This document shows positions 32,703 to 42,455 of a stretch of 53,397 nt of DNA, in pieces. The notes below the pieces were generated by a model, which saw nothing but the letters and a program-made list of their open reading frames with translations, searched no databases and was not told where the DNA came from. Source of the DNA: Candidatus Gastranaerophilales bacterium (GTDB taxonomy: Bacteria; Cyanobacteriota; Vampirovibrionia; Gastranaerophilales; Gastranaerophilaceae); assembly GCA_944324475.1 (NCBI GenBank), contig CALUWK010000009.1:1-53397 (forward strand). Reading direction: 5' to 3'. The position numbers and the translations under genes are program-made. The stretch's first letter is position 1. Each line of letters opens with the position of its first letter.

Positions 32703-33731
32703 ATGAAAAAAATAGTATTGTCCAGATTTTCAAAAGAAGCCCTTATAGATTATATAATTTCTACAGGAGAAAAAAAATTTAGAGCAGAGCAAATTTTTTC
32801 TTGGATTTGGGCAAAAAATGCTTCTTCTTTTGATGATATGACAGACGTTAAAAAAGAATTCAGAGCTTTTTTGAATGAAAATTGTACTATTTTAGATTCA
32901 AAAATTAAAATGAGACAAATTTCAAAGGATGGAACTATAAAATATTTGATTGAATTTTCTGATGGAAATTGTGCAGAGACTGTATTGATGAGGTTTGATA
33001 ATCGTTCAAACCTTTCGATGTGTGTTTCAAGTCAAGTTGGTTGTAAAATGGGTTGTAAATTCTGTGCAACCGGAAAAAACGGTTTCAAGAGAAATCTTTT
33101 AGCATACGAAATTGTATCTCAAATATTACATGCACAAATTGATACAGGTTTAAAAATAACCAACGTTGTTTTTATGGGGCAGGGAGAACCTTTGGATAAT
33201 TTTGAAAATGTTGTTGAAGCTTTGAAATTAATTAATAAAAATCTTCAGATTTCTATAAGAAGAATTACTGTTTCAACTTGTGGAATAGTTCCAAAAATTC
33301 TTGAATTGTCGAATACTGATTTGCTTCCAACTTTAGCAATTTCTTTACATGCACCAAATCATACACTAAGAAGTGAGGTTATGCCCATAGAAAAAAAATA
33401 CGATATAAATACCTTATACGATGCACTTAAAATATATAATAAGTTGACAAAAGATAGGATTACCATTGAATATATATTAATTGGTGGATTTAATGATAGT
33501 TTGGAAAATGCAAATGAGCTTATTAAGTACTTGAAAAATATAAAATGTAATATAAATCTTATTCCATATAACCCAATTAAAGGTGATAAATTTAAAAAAC
33601 CTGAAAGAAATAATATGCTAAGGTTTAAGTATTTGCTTGAAGCAAGTGGCAAAAAAGTAACTATAAGGCTTGAAAGAGGTGCAGACATTGACGCTGCTTG
33701 TGGGCAACTTGCAGGCAAGCTAAATAAGTAA
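32703..33731 (+). CDS. rlmN: Dual-specificity 23S rRNA A2503 / tRNA A37 C2-methyltransferase
   Basis: A 342-residue radical SAM enzyme that methylates C2 of A2503 in 23S rRNA and of A37 in some tRNAs. The iron-sulfur motif is CKMGCKFC (about 118-125). GQGEPLDN, STCGIVPKI with the catalytic Cys, and a C-terminal ERGADIDAACGQL with the second catalytic Cys are all present. Length is normal. It is divergent from rpmI and ends four bases from convergent fliD. Confidence 0.97.
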   Translation: MKKIVLSRFSKEALIDYIISTGEKKFRAEQIFSWIWAKNASSFDDMTDVKKEFRAFLNENCTILDSKIKMRQISKDGTIKYLIEFSDGNCAETVLMRFDNRSNLSMCVSSQVGCKMGCKFCATGKNGFKRNLLAYEIVSQILHAQIDTGLKITNVVFMGQGEPLDNFENVVEALKLINKNLQISIRRITVSTCGIVPKILELSNTDLLPTLAISLHAPNHTLRSEVMPIEKKYDINTLYDALKIYNKLTKDRITIEYILIGGFNDSLENANELIKYLKNIKCNINLIPYNPIKGDKFKKPERNNMLRFKYLLEASGKKVTIRLERGADIDAACGQLAGKLNK

Positions 33732-33735
33732 ATTT

Positions 33736-35577
33736 TTATCCAAAGTATGATTGGAATGAAGATAGTTGAGCACTTAACGACGAAATTGTTGAATCCATAT
33801 TATTAAATTGTTTAGTAATTCTTGCTTCATAGTTTGAAATTTTTGTGTTTGCCCTTTCAATTCTATCATTTACGGAATTTATTTGAGAATCAATACTTGA
33901 TGATTTTTGGCTAAAATATCCGTTTTGAATATCTAAAACAGACGTAACATCAGCTAATAGTTTATCAAACAACCCGTTATCGGTTTTACTTGTATAACCG
34001 TCAGATAAAAGTAATTTAACCGAATCAAAGTTTTTTGTTAATGCTTCATCTAATTTTTTTTCATCAATAGTTAGTTTGGTTGTATCTGCGGATGACGTTG
34101 AAATACCTATTTGAGCAAGCATTGTATACATTCCGTCATTATTGCTTATATCTGAAGTTAATCCTCTTACAGATGATAAAATGGAATTTAGCGTTGAATC
34201 ATGTCCTATTGCGCCATCCGAGCCTACCATTGATTTTGTTGTAGTTACTACATCATTGTATGCATCAACAAATGTTTGCAAGGCTTCTTTGACTTTTGTA
34301 TAATCGGGCTCAATATTAAGTGTGATATTTTTTTCATCATCTTTATTATTTGAATAATCGCTTGTTGGTTTTTTAACTGTAATTGAAAGATTAGCTATAC
34401 CGGATGATTCACCGGTTATTGTGTTTGAGGTTGAGATAACTTTATTTCCGTTTATGTATACTATTGCATTTTGACCCAACGTTTGAGAACCTTGAGCTAA
34501 TATTTCGTTTTCACCTTCACCTGTTGTAAAACCTAAAACATTTAATAAATTTGTTCCTGATTCAGTTAAACTTATGTTATTTTGACCTGTTTCGGTTGAA
34601 GTTAGAATAAGTTTATTAGTCAAAGAATCATAACTTGCTTTCACGTTTGCTTCGGAGTTTCCGTTAATTCTTGAAATTAAAGTATTTAATGATGTACTTT
34701 CATCAATTTCAAAATCTACACCGTTAATTGTAATTGTGCCTGATTTAGCTGGGTCTCCATTTTCATCGAAGAATTTTATTCCACTCAATCCCGATTCAGA
34801 ACTTGCCATTGCAGCTTTTGTATTAACTGTTGAAACTGGATAGGAGCTTGTGTAGCTGTATGTTCCTTCTTTATCATGCAGTTTTAAAGCTGAAGCTAAA
34901 TTAGATTCATCCGAGCTTGACCCTAAGGATAATATTGCATTTTCATCTACAATATAACTTTTTGCACCGTCAGAGTCAATTTCTTCTTTATATGCTTTTA
35001 TAGAAAAATTGCCGTTATCATCAACGCTTGCTTGAATTTTACCATCTGTTGCATTATAGATTTTATCCATAACATTTTTAACAGTATCATTTGATTCAAT
35101 TTCAATTTCATATTCTTTACCGTTTAAAAACATTGTGAAGTTACCTGCTGTTGCTTGACCGTTAGCAAGGTTTGTGAATTTTGCATTTTCTATATTTTCT
35201 TTTGAAATTGTACCTAAACTATTTACACTTTTTGCACTTGTTGCTGTTGCAATTTGTTCTATTTGAAGTTCAATATTAGCACTTGCAACATTCCCCGATG
35301 AAGTTGCGGTTGCATAAGCTGAATTAGAAGAATTTATTGTTGTATTGCACCACATATCGGATGAAGAATCGTAAATTGTTTTTGTAAAAGTTTGCAAAGC
35401 TGATTGTAAAGTTGAATACTTACCTTTTAACTCTGTTAGCGCTGAACTTTTATTTTGTAGAGTTGTCAGTTTTGTTTGAAGGGGTGTTAAAAGAGAAGTT
35501 TCTTTAGCAGAAACTAACTGGGTAATCCACCCGTCTATATCAAAACCTGAACCGACGCCTGTAATTGTTGTAGACAT
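33736..35577 (-). CDS. fliD: Flagellar hook-associated protein 2 (filament cap)
   Basis: A 613-residue FliD. The N-terminal coiled region starts GVGSGFDIDGWITQLV; the hook IN-type motif and variable middle domains span about 100-400. The C-terminal coiled coil ends QLSSFQSYFG. FliD caps the growing flagellar filament and lets flagellin fold into place. Composition is Ser/Thr-rich and Cys-poor (one Cys), as usual for exported axial proteins. AAGGA lies about nine bases before the ATG. No other flagellar gene is present, so this is an isolated locus. Confidence 0.93.
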   Translation of the reverse strand: MSTTITGVGSGFDIDGWITQLVSAKETSLLTPLQTKLTTLQNKSSALTELKGKYSTLQSALQTFTKTIYDSSSDMWCNTTINSSNSAYATATSSGNVASANIELQIEQIATATSAKSVNSLGTISKENIENAKFTNLANGQATAGNFTMFLNGKEYEIEIESNDTVKNVMDKIYNATDGKIQASVDDNGNFSIKAYKEEIDSDGAKSYIVDENAILSLGSSSDESNLASALKLHDKEGTYSYTSSYPVSTVNTKAAMASSESGLSGIKFFDENGDPAKSGTITINGVDFEIDESTSLNTLISRINGNSEANVKASYDSLTNKLILTSTETGQNNISLTESGTNLLNVLGFTTGEGENEILAQGSQTLGQNAIVYINGNKVISTSNTITGESSGIANLSITVKKPTSDYSNNKDDEKNITLNIEPDYTKVKEALQTFVDAYNDVVTTTKSMVGSDGAIGHDSTLNSILSSVRGLTSDISNNDGMYTMLAQIGISTSSADTTKLTIDEKKLDEALTKNFDSVKLLLSDGYTSKTDNGLFDKLLADVTSVLDIQNGYFSQKSSSIDSQINSVNDRIERANTKISNYEARITKQFNNMDSTISSLSAQLSSFQSYFG

Positions 35578-35716
35578 AATAATAAATCCTTTTATCTTAT
35601 CATATCCGTATGATTATACTATAATATTCTGTGTTCCACGTTATAATAAAATTATATCATCTTTGTAAATAATTGTAATGGTTTTAGGTAATTTTCATAC
35701 TGAAAAAGGATTAAAA

Positions 35717-36367
35717 ATGAAAGTAAAAGTTGTAGTTTTTGATATGGATGGTACCTTATTATATACTCTTGAAGATTTAACAGATAGTGTCAATTTTGCA
35801 CTTGAAAAATGCAATTTAAAAAAAAGGAATATAAATGAAATAAGAGAATTTGTGGGTGATGGGGTTTACAAATTAATAGAAAGAGCCGTCGGTGATAATG
35901 TAGAAAAAATTGGTGAATGTTTTGAAATTTTTAAAAACCATTATTCAAAAAATTCAACAAATAAAACAAGACCCTATAACGGTGCACAAGAAACTCTTAA
36001 GAAATTAAAAGATAAGGGTTTAAAACTTGCAGTATTATCTAATAAACCTGATTTTGAAGTTAAAAAATTATCTAAATTGTTTTTTGAAGATATTTTTGAT
36101 ATTTCAATGGGAGAAACAGTTGATTTTCCTAAAAAACCAAATCCTAAAAGTCTTTTGAGTATTATAAAAACCTTTGGTGTTAAAGAAAAAGAGATAATTT
36201 TTATAGGGGATAGCGAGGTTGATATTCAAACCGCTAAAAATGCTGGCATTAATTGCTATAGCGTTTCTTGGGGCTATAAAACACGTGACTTTCTTGTTCA
36301 AAATGGTGCAGAAATTATTTTTGATAATTTTTCGGATTTATATGAAAATATTTTAACTATGATTTAA
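35717..36367 (+). CDS. HAD-superfamily phosphatase, phosphoglycolate-phosphatase-like
   Basis: A 216-residue HAD subfamily IA enzyme. Motif I is FDMDGTLL (catalytic Asp pair), motif II lies in LAVLSNKP, motif III is the Lys in PKKPNPK, and motif IV is FIGDSEVDIQTA. The helical cap sits between motifs I and II. The pattern matches Gph, which clears 2-phosphoglycolate; HAD phosphatases are too broad in substrate to be sure. ATG 35717 is chosen because AAAGGA precedes it and motif I then lies at the usual distance. Overlaps the convergent radical SAM gene by 11 bases. Confidence 0.87.
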   Translation: MKVKVVVFDMDGTLLYTLEDLTDSVNFALEKCNLKKRNINEIREFVGDGVYKLIERAVGDNVEKIGECFEIFKNHYSKNSTNKTRPYNGAQETLKKLKDKGLKLAVLSNKPDFEVKKLSKLFFEDIFDISMGETVDFPKKPNPKSLLSIIKTFGVKEKEIIFIGDSEVDIQTAKNAGINCYSVSWGYKTRDFLVQNGAEIIFDNFSDLYENILTMI

Positions 36368-37232
36368 CCCATTCATTAATTTCTTTTTTGGATATTTTAT
36401 AGGTATCAAATTCAATTTCTTTATCATTACAATATTTGCAAAAATTAACGGGTTTTTTAAACATTGAATTAATTTTTGAAGCACTTTTAATTTTGTTTAA
36501 ATCTATATAATCGTTTTTTGTAACCTCAAAGTTAACATTAAAATATTTATTTAAAAAGCATATATTTGGAATGGGTGTACAGATATAGAGTTTACCGTCT
36601 CTGATAAAATGACATCTTTTTTCTATACACATTGAAAAAGCCTTATTTTTATCGCTTTTTCCTTCCAAATTAAGATTTTGTTTTCTCATTTTGTTTCTAT
36701 CCAAACTGAAATAATATGCTTTTATGCCCATTTCATCAAGTTTTTTTATCCATCCTTCATAATCTACTTTTATGGGATAATGCGTCATTGAAATGGCAAT
36801 ATTATATTTTTTTAGCATTTTAAAGAAATTTTCATTTTGTTTATCAAGCAAAATCCCGTTTGTAATAATAATTATTTCGCTTTTTGGATAAATTGTTCTC
36901 AAAGGCTCCAAAATATTTAAAAGTTCAGGATGCAAAAGCGGTTCTCCGCCCAAAATAAAAATTTTCCCGATATTATCAAAAATTGTTTTTAATTTTTTAA
37001 AATCAGAAATTATATCATCTATTTTGCAGAAATTCTCGTCTGCTAACGGAGTAAAATGGTTGCAATGAGCACAATTTAAATTGCAATGGTCAACAAGATG
37101 AAATTCAACTTGTGATAAGTATGTTCCTTTGCCTAATTTTCTAGACAAAAAATCCTGAAAGGTATAGGGTAAGATTTTATCGGATAAATTTTTAAATTGA
37201 TTTACTACTTTAACCAAAGTTGAAAGTTTCAT
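36357..37232 (-). CDS. Radical SAM protein of a surface-glycan locus
   Basis: A 291-residue radical SAM enzyme. The iron-sulfur motif is CNLNCAHC (Cys50, Cys54, Cys57) followed by NHFTPLAD. The SAM-binding GGEP motif follows, and a C-terminal group of six Cys (CIEKRC, CTP, CFL, CKYC) could bind an auxiliary cluster. Proteins with CNLNC-x2-C plus (S/N)HF(S/T)PLA are common in bacterial polysaccharide gene clusters, with unknown reactions. It is the last gene of the four-gene leftward set beside the phosphonate genes. AAGGAAAT precedes the ATG. Confidence 0.83.
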   Translation of the reverse strand: MKLSTLVKVVNQFKNLSDKILPYTFQDFLSRKLGKGTYLSQVEFHLVDHCNLNCAHCNHFTPLADENFCKIDDIISDFKKLKTIFDNIGKIFILGGEPLLHPELLNILEPLRTIYPKSEIIIITNGILLDKQNENFFKMLKKYNIAISMTHYPIKVDYEGWIKKLDEMGIKAYYFSLDRNKMRKQNLNLEGKSDKNKAFSMCIEKRCHFIRDGKLYICTPIPNICFLNKYFNVNFEVTKNDYIDLNKIKSASKINSMFKKPVNFCKYCNDKEIEFDTYKISKKEINEWVKS

Positions 37233-37244
37233 TATATTTCCTTT

Positions 37245-38246
37245 TTAAAAGTAATGTTTTAAAAATATTTTTGTTAATAAAAATCTTTTTTTAAGTTCAT
37301 ATAATTCATAGTTTTGTTTAATTATATCATTTAGTTTAAAAAATTGAGTATTTTTTTGTACAAAATCAAAAGAATAAGTATTTTTTATGTATTTTGCAAT
37401 AATTTTAAACATGTAAAAATATTTTTTTTTGTTTTTTTTATCACAAATTGCAAAATAATAAAATAATTGTCTTAATCTGTTATTTAAAAATGAATTTATA
37501 ATTTTTTTATTTTTATAATATTTTGAATTTTTTAATATATTTTCACAAGTAAAAAATGTGTCTTTTATTGTTTTTATTCTTTTATTTTGTGTAAAGGTTG
37601 TTGAGTTTTCATGAATTCTGTAATTTACTAAATATTGATTTAAACAACAAATTTTTTCCGCATACAAAAGTGCTTTTATATAAAATTCTGAATCTTCTAT
37701 AAATCTTGTTTCGGAGTATTTTATATCATTTTTAATTAAAAAATCTTTTTTGTAGGCCCTAAAAGGCAATCCGCCTGTATTAAAAAGTATATCCGGAGCG
37801 GTTTTAGCTGAAAAAATATTTTCTTTGTATTTCAAAAAATATGAATCAATATATCTGTATTCATTTTTTTGTCTTGTTTCTTCAAAAAATTTATACGCAT
37901 TAAAAAATAATATATCAGGATTGTCTTGGCTAAATTTTTTGTATATTTCCGAAAGTGCATTTTTTTCAAGCCAATCATCTGAATCAAGATATAAAATAAT
38001 TTTACCTTTTGCCTTTTTAATGGCAAAATTTCTTGCAACTCCTTGACCTTCGTTTTCTTTTGAAAAAATCTGTACTCGATTATCTGAAAGATATTTTTGA
38101 GCGATTTTAAAAGAATTATCAGTTGAGCCGTCATTAATTAAAATTAATTCAAAGTTTTCAAAATTTTGTTCAAGAACACTTGAAATGCACTGTTCAAGAT
38201 ATTTTTCACTATTATAAAATGGGGTTATTATGCTTATTTCAGGCAA
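37245..38246 (-). CDS. Family 2 glycosyltransferase
   Basis: A 333-residue GT-A enzyme. It shows ISIITPFYNSEKYLEQCISS, the strand INDGSTDNS, and the metal-binding LYLDSDDWLE (about 88-97). The second half is Lys/Tyr-rich and helical and probably binds the acceptor. It starts inside the end of the TagF-like gene (13-base overlap), so the two are translationally coupled. It probably adds one sugar to the glycan that the neighbouring phosphotransferase decorates. Confidence 0.9.
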   Translation of the reverse strand: MPEISIITPFYNSEKYLEQCISSVLEQNFENFELILINDGSTDNSFKIAQKYLSDNRVQIFSKENEGQGVARNFAIKKAKGKIILYLDSDDWLEKNALSEIYKKFSQDNPDILFFNAYKFFEETRQKNEYRYIDSYFLKYKENIFSAKTAPDILFNTGGLPFRAYKKDFLIKNDIKYSETRFIEDSEFYIKALLYAEKICCLNQYLVNYRIHENSTTFTQNKRIKTIKDTFFTCENILKNSKYYKNKKIINSFLNNRLRQLFYYFAICDKKNKKKYFYMFKIIAKYIKNTYSFDFVQKNTQFFKLNDIIKQNYELYELKKRFLLTKIFLKHYF

Positions 38247-39535
38247 TTTAAAATGTCCTCCAATATATTTTTTGCAGCATAATTATTTTCATAATTTAAT
38301 TCATCGTATACTTTTTTTCTTTGGTCTGATTTGTAATCGTTATTTTTAATTAAAACTTCATTTAAAATTTTCTCCAATTCGTCAAAGTTTTCTGCCTCAT
38401 AACAGGATTTTACGATTTTATCTACCGAAGGATTAAAAGGAGTTGGATCAATATTTGATTTTAAGTGGATTAGTGGTTTTTGAGTTAAAAAATATTCAGT
38501 TTCAAAAGAACCGCAGTCGGTTATAAGAGCTTTTGATTGCATAAATAAATCAAGATAATCACCTGTTTCCATAATTTGTCCGATATTTTTCCATTCTTTT
38601 CTATACAAATCAATTTCATCTTTTGAAAAATATTTGTTTGTAATTAAATAGCTTTCAAGACAAGGATGAGGTTTATATATCCAATTTAGCTCAGGATGAG
38701 TTTTTGCAAAATTTAAAATTTTATAACCTAAATCAAGAAAAGTACCCCAGTGAAGATTATTATTTTTATCTACAGACCAGTGCGGAGCATAAATTGTATA
38801 ATTTTTATTTTCATATTTTTTGTTTCTATTTAAGTAAAAATAATCCAACATAGGGTGACCTGTTGATTTAAGATTTTTGCCTTTGTTGTCCATATTTTTT
38901 GCATAGTAATTTTTAATTAAATCATTTAAAACATAATGATTTTCAACATATTGGTGAAATCTTGTGTAATATTCAATAGGAGAAATTGATGTAGCTAAAA
39001 AATATGGTATATAACAAGTTACTGCATATCTTGAAACCATTACAGGGCCTTGTGTTTCATAGATATACCAAGGATGAGAATAAAAAACTATATCGGGCTT
39101 AACTGGCATTTCATCAAATGGTATATAATCATCTTTTTCAAAATCATACGCATAAACAACTCTCATTTTTTTATTTTCAAAAAAATTATAAACTTTTTTT
39201 ATGTCATTTTTTGTTTGAAAATTCATATTGTTTTTAGGAGAACAATTTTTAGAAACGAAAATATAAGGAGTAAATTTATCATTATTTTCAAAAATATCGT
39301 ATATACTTTGAGATTTCCATTTTGTTTCGTCATAAATATAAAAAATCACATTAATTTTTTGATTATTTTTAATTTTTTCTTTTAATTTTTTTATGACTTC
39401 TTTTTTATTTTTTGAAATATATCTTAAATTACTTTTTACTTTTAATTTTTGTCCAATTTTTTTTATTTTTACCCCGAGTTTTATTGGAGCAAAGAGTGCT
39501 ATTGTATTAAATATTTTTTCATAAGGTATATTCAT
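38234..39535 (-). CDS. CDP-glycerol glycerophosphotransferase-family (TagF/TagB-like) enzyme
   Basis: A 433-residue GT-B-like polymer-phosphate transferase. Family motifs: GHPMLDYF, YAPHWSVD with a catalytic His, YKPHP with the second His, and DCGSFETEYF near the C-terminus. The known members move glycerol-phosphate or ribitol-phosphate from CDP to teichoic-acid-like acceptors. No CDP-glycerol synthesis gene is nearby. Instead, a CMP-phosphonate pathway is encoded divergently, 0.5 kb upstream, so the donor may be CMP-hydroxyethylphosphonate. That is an inference. The stop overlaps the following GT2 start, and its start overlaps the preceding small gene by one base. Confidence 0.85.
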   Translation of the reverse strand: MNIPYEKIFNTIALFAPIKLGVKIKKIGQKLKVKSNLRYISKNKKEVIKKLKEKIKNNQKINVIFYIYDETKWKSQSIYDIFENNDKFTPYIFVSKNCSPKNNMNFQTKNDIKKVYNFFENKKMRVVYAYDFEKDDYIPFDEMPVKPDIVFYSHPWYIYETQGPVMVSRYAVTCYIPYFLATSISPIEYYTRFHQYVENHYVLNDLIKNYYAKNMDNKGKNLKSTGHPMLDYFYLNRNKKYENKNYTIYAPHWSVDKNNNLHWGTFLDLGYKILNFAKTHPELNWIYKPHPCLESYLITNKYFSKDEIDLYRKEWKNIGQIMETGDYLDLFMQSKALITDCGSFETEYFLTQKPLIHLKSNIDPTPFNPSVDKIVKSCYEAENFDELEKILNEVLIKNNDYKSDQRKKVYDELNYENNYAAKNILEDILNCLK

Positions 39536-39936
39536 TAATTTATCCAGATATCTTTAATTAATTGCAGGATAGGGAGTTTTGCCAATGGTAAAACCTTAAT
39601 TTTAGTTTTATTTAAAATATTTATTTCAAAATCTTCAACAATACTTATATATTTTAAAGTTGTAACAAGTACATAATCAGGTTTATAGCTTAAGATTTTA
39701 TCTTTAGGTATCATTTTATATCCTAAAAAATCGTTTCCTTCATTATTTTCGTCAAATTTCATATCGGAAATTCCGATTATATTTAAACCTGATAAATCAT
39801 AGTTTTCATTTATATATTTAAAAAAACTTCCTGCCCCGTATATTATTGAAGTTTTATTTTTTAATTTTTTCTTTAATTTATTCAGATATTTTTCAAATCC
39901 GATATTTTCTAAATGTGTTCTAAAATCTTCAGACAT
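39535..39936 (-). CDS. Small Rossmann-like protein of the glycan locus
   Basis: A 133-residue protein. After a charged helix it shows [13 protein letters not shown], a nucleotide-binding-like glycine turn, then GISDMKF and PDYVLVTTL. The pattern matches the small Rossmann domain often found in front of glycosyltransferases or as the C-terminal part of sugar C-methyltransferases. No catalytic residues for an epimerase or dehydrogenase are seen. First gene of the leftward operon; GGAG precedes the ATG by nine bases. Confidence 0.65.
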   Translation of the reverse strand: MSEDFRTHLENIGFEKYLNKLKKKLKNKTSIIYGAGSFFKYINENYDLSGLNIIGISDMKFDENNEGNDFLGYKMIPKDKILSYKPDYVLVTTLKYISIVEDFEINILNKTKIKVLPLAKLPILQLIKDIWIN

Positions 39937-40038
39937 ATAATAAACTCCGCTAATGTTTTAAAGATACTATATAATTATTGTTATTGCAACATAAATAAGG
40001 TATTATTTAAAAATAAACTATTTAATTTCGGAGTTAAA

Positions 40039-41358
40039 ATGAAAAAAATTTATATAGGAATGAGTGCGGATTTATTGCACCCCGGACATTTAAACATAAT
40101 AAATGAAGCAAGAAAAATTTTAGATAATGAAGATGGTGGCAAAATTATTGTAGGACTTTTAACCGATAAAGCCATTGCAAGCTATAAAAGACTTCCTTAT
40201 ATGACATTTGAACAAAGAAAGATTGTAGTTGAAAATGTTAAAGGAGTTAGCGAGGTTATAGCGCAAGAAACCCTTGATTACGTCCCAAATCTTTTAAAAA
40301 TTAAACCTGATTATGTGCTTCATGGTGACGATTGGAAAACTGGAGTTCAAGTTCAAATCAGACAAAAAATAATTGAAGTTATGAAAGAATGGGGTGGAAA
40401 AGTAATTGATATACCATATACAGAAGGTATTTCTTCAACTAAACTTAATAAGATTTTAAAAGAAGTAGGAACAACTCCCGAAATCAGAGGAAAAAGACTT
40501 AAACGTCTTTTAAATTCCAAAGAATTGGTAACTATTTTAGAAGCTCATAACGGATTAAGCGGTTTAATTGTTGAAAATGTTTCAGTTGAACAAGAAGGAA
40601 GAAAGATTGAATTTGACGGCATTTGGTTATCGTCTTTAACTCAATCCGCTGCACAAGGAAAACCTGATACAGGTTATTTAGATACAACATCCAGAATGTC
40701 TACTTTAAACGATATTTTAGATGTTACAACAAAACCTGTAATATATGATGGAGATAACGGAGGACCTTGCGAACATTTTGTTTTTACGGTTAAAACACTT
40801 GAACGTCTCGGGGTTTCGGCGATAATTATAGAAGATAAAATCGGTTTAAAGAAAAATTCTCTTTTTGGTTTAGATGTTGAACAAAGTCAAGACAATCCTG
40901 AGGATTTTGCATTAAAGATTAAAGCTGGAAAACAAGCTCAAGTGACTGATGATTTTATGATTATAGCAAGAATTGAAAGTTTAATTTTAGAAAAAGGTTT
41001 AAATGATGCTATAAATCGAGCTAAAATATATCTTGAAGCCGGAGCAGATGGTATTATGATACATTCAAGACAAAAAACTTTTGATGAAATAAGGGAATTT
41101 GCAAAAATTTATAATACTTTAGAAAATAAAAAACCGTTAATAGTTGTTCCATCATCATATAGCGAGGTTACAGAAGAAGAATTGATTGAAAATGATATAA
41201 AGATTGTGATATATGCAAATCATCTCTTAAGAGCAGCTTGGCCTGCGATGGTTAATAGTGCAAAAAGTATTTTAAAAAATCACAGATGTAAAGAGGCATC
41301 TGATGAATATTGCATGAAAATAAATGACATTTTAAATTTAATTCCAGGGAGTCGTTAA
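40039..41358 (+). CDS. fom1: Fom1-like fusion: cytidylyltransferase + phosphoenolpyruvate mutase
   Basis: A 439-residue two-domain enzyme. The N-terminal nucleotidyltransferase (about 1-140) has HPGH (14-17) and ISSTK (131-135), as in CTP:phosphocholine-type enzymes. The C-terminal PEP mutase (about 155-430) has DGDNGG (237-242) and the diagnostic [10 protein letters not shown] (265-274), which separates true mutases from isocitrate-lyase relatives. The mutase makes phosphonopyruvate, the first step of nearly all phosphonate synthesis; the other half should activate the final phosphonate with CTP. The same fusion is Fom1 of fosfomycin synthesis. ATG 40039 is chosen for its GGAG. The stop overlaps the next start by one base. 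Confidence 0.93.
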   Translation: MKKIYIGMSADLLHPGHLNIINEARKILDNEDGGKIIVGLLTDKAIASYKRLPYMTFEQRKIVVENVKGVSEVIAQETLDYVPNLLKIKPDYVLHGDDWKTGVQVQIRQKIIEVMKEWGGKVIDIPYTEGISSTKLNKILKEVGTTPEIRGKRLKRLLNSKELVTILEAHNGLSGLIVENVSVEQEGRKIEFDGIWLSSLTQSAAQGKPDTGYLDTTSRMSTLNDILDVTTKPVIYDGDNGGPCEHFVFTVKTLERLGVSAIIIEDKIGLKKNSLFGLDVEQSQDNPEDFALKIKAGKQAQVTDDFMIIARIESLILEKGLNDAINRAKIYLEAGADGIMIHSRQKTFDEIREFAKIYNTLENKKPLIVVPSSYSEVTEEELIENDIKIVIYANHLLRAAWPAMVNSAKSILKNHRCKEASDEYCMKINDILNLIPGSR

Positions 41359-42455
41359 TGTTAGCTAATGACTTTGTTAATATATTAAAAGAGTATAATT
41401 TTGAAGCTTTTTTTGGAGTTCCAGATAGTCTTTTAAAATCATTTTGTTCTGAGATTTTAAATATGGAAAATACAATAACCGCAAACGAAGGAAATGCAGT
41501 CGCAATGGGTTGTGGATATTACCTTTCAACAGGTAAAATTCCTGTTATTTATATGCAAAATTCGGGACTTGGAAATGCAATTAATCCAATTTTATCTTTA
41601 GCAGATATTTATGAAATACCTTTATTATTCATTATCGGCTGGAGAGGCGAACCCGATATAAAGGATGAACCACAACATTTTAAACAAGGGCTTTTAACAA
41701 GAGAATTATTAAATTGTATTGATTTAAAAAATGAAATTTTATCAAATGATATAAACATAGTAAAAAAGCAACTTTTAACAGCAAAAGAATATATGGACAA
41801 AACAAAAAAATCTTTTGCTTTTGTTGTTAGAAAAAGTACTTTTGAAAAAGAAATAATAAATAAAGATGTTTTTCAAGAATTTGAATTAACCAGAGAAATG
41901 GCAATAAAAACAATATTAAAATTGGCATCTCATGATTCTTTTTTTGTTTCAACTACAGGTTATATTTCAAGAGAACTTTATAAAAATTCAAAAGATAATT
42001 CAAGAAATTTTTTAACGGTCGGTTCTATGGGACATGCCAGCTCCATTGCTTTATCTATAGCTTTAAATAAAAAAGATAAAAGAATATTTTGTCTTGACGG
42101 TGACGGAGCCTTGTTGATGCATCTTGGTGCCATTGGTACAATAGCAGTTAAATCTCCCTGCAATTTTAAACATATTTTATTAAATAATTTTGTTCATAAT
42201 TCAGTCGGATCTCAACCTACATCAGCAAAAATAATGAATTTTTGTGAAATTTTTAAAGGTGCAGGTTATAAAAGGGTATATACAGTAAAAACACAACTCG
42301 AACTTGAAAATATTTTTCCGGAATTTATTAAAAACAAAGAGCTTTCTTTTTTGGAAATTAAAATAAGACCTGATGACGCCAAAAATCTTCCAAGGCCTGA
42401 AAAATCTCCAACAGAAAACAAAAAAGCTTTTATGGAGAAATTAAATGAAAAATAA
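41358..42455 (+). CDS. aepY: Phosphonopyruvate decarboxylase
   Basis: A 365-residue thiamine-diphosphate enzyme that decarboxylates phosphonopyruvate to phosphonoacetaldehyde, which drives the unfavourable mutase step forward. Visible: the TPP-activating Glu44 in ANEGNAVAMGCGYY, and the TPP/Mg motif GDGALLMHLG ending in NN (LLNNFVHNSVGSQPT). GDG...NN with SVGSQPT is characteristic of this family. It overlaps the mutase gene by one base and the dehydrogenase gene by 11. Confidence 0.93.
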   Translation: MLANDFVNILKEYNFEAFFGVPDSLLKSFCSEILNMENTITANEGNAVAMGCGYYLSTGKIPVIYMQNSGLGNAINPILSLADIYEIPLLFIIGWRGEPDIKDEPQHFKQGLLTRELLNCIDLKNEILSNDINIVKKQLLTAKEYMDKTKKSFAFVVRKSTFEKEIINKDVFQEFELTREMAIKTILKLASHDSFFVSTTGYISRELYKNSKDNSRNFLTVGSMGHASSIALSIALNKKDKRIFCLDGDGALLMHLGAIGTIAVKSPCNFKHILLNNFVHNSVGSQPTSAKIMNFCEIFKGAGYKRVYTVKTQLELENIFPEFIKNKELSFLEIKIRPDDAKNLPRPEKSPTENKKAFMEKLNEK

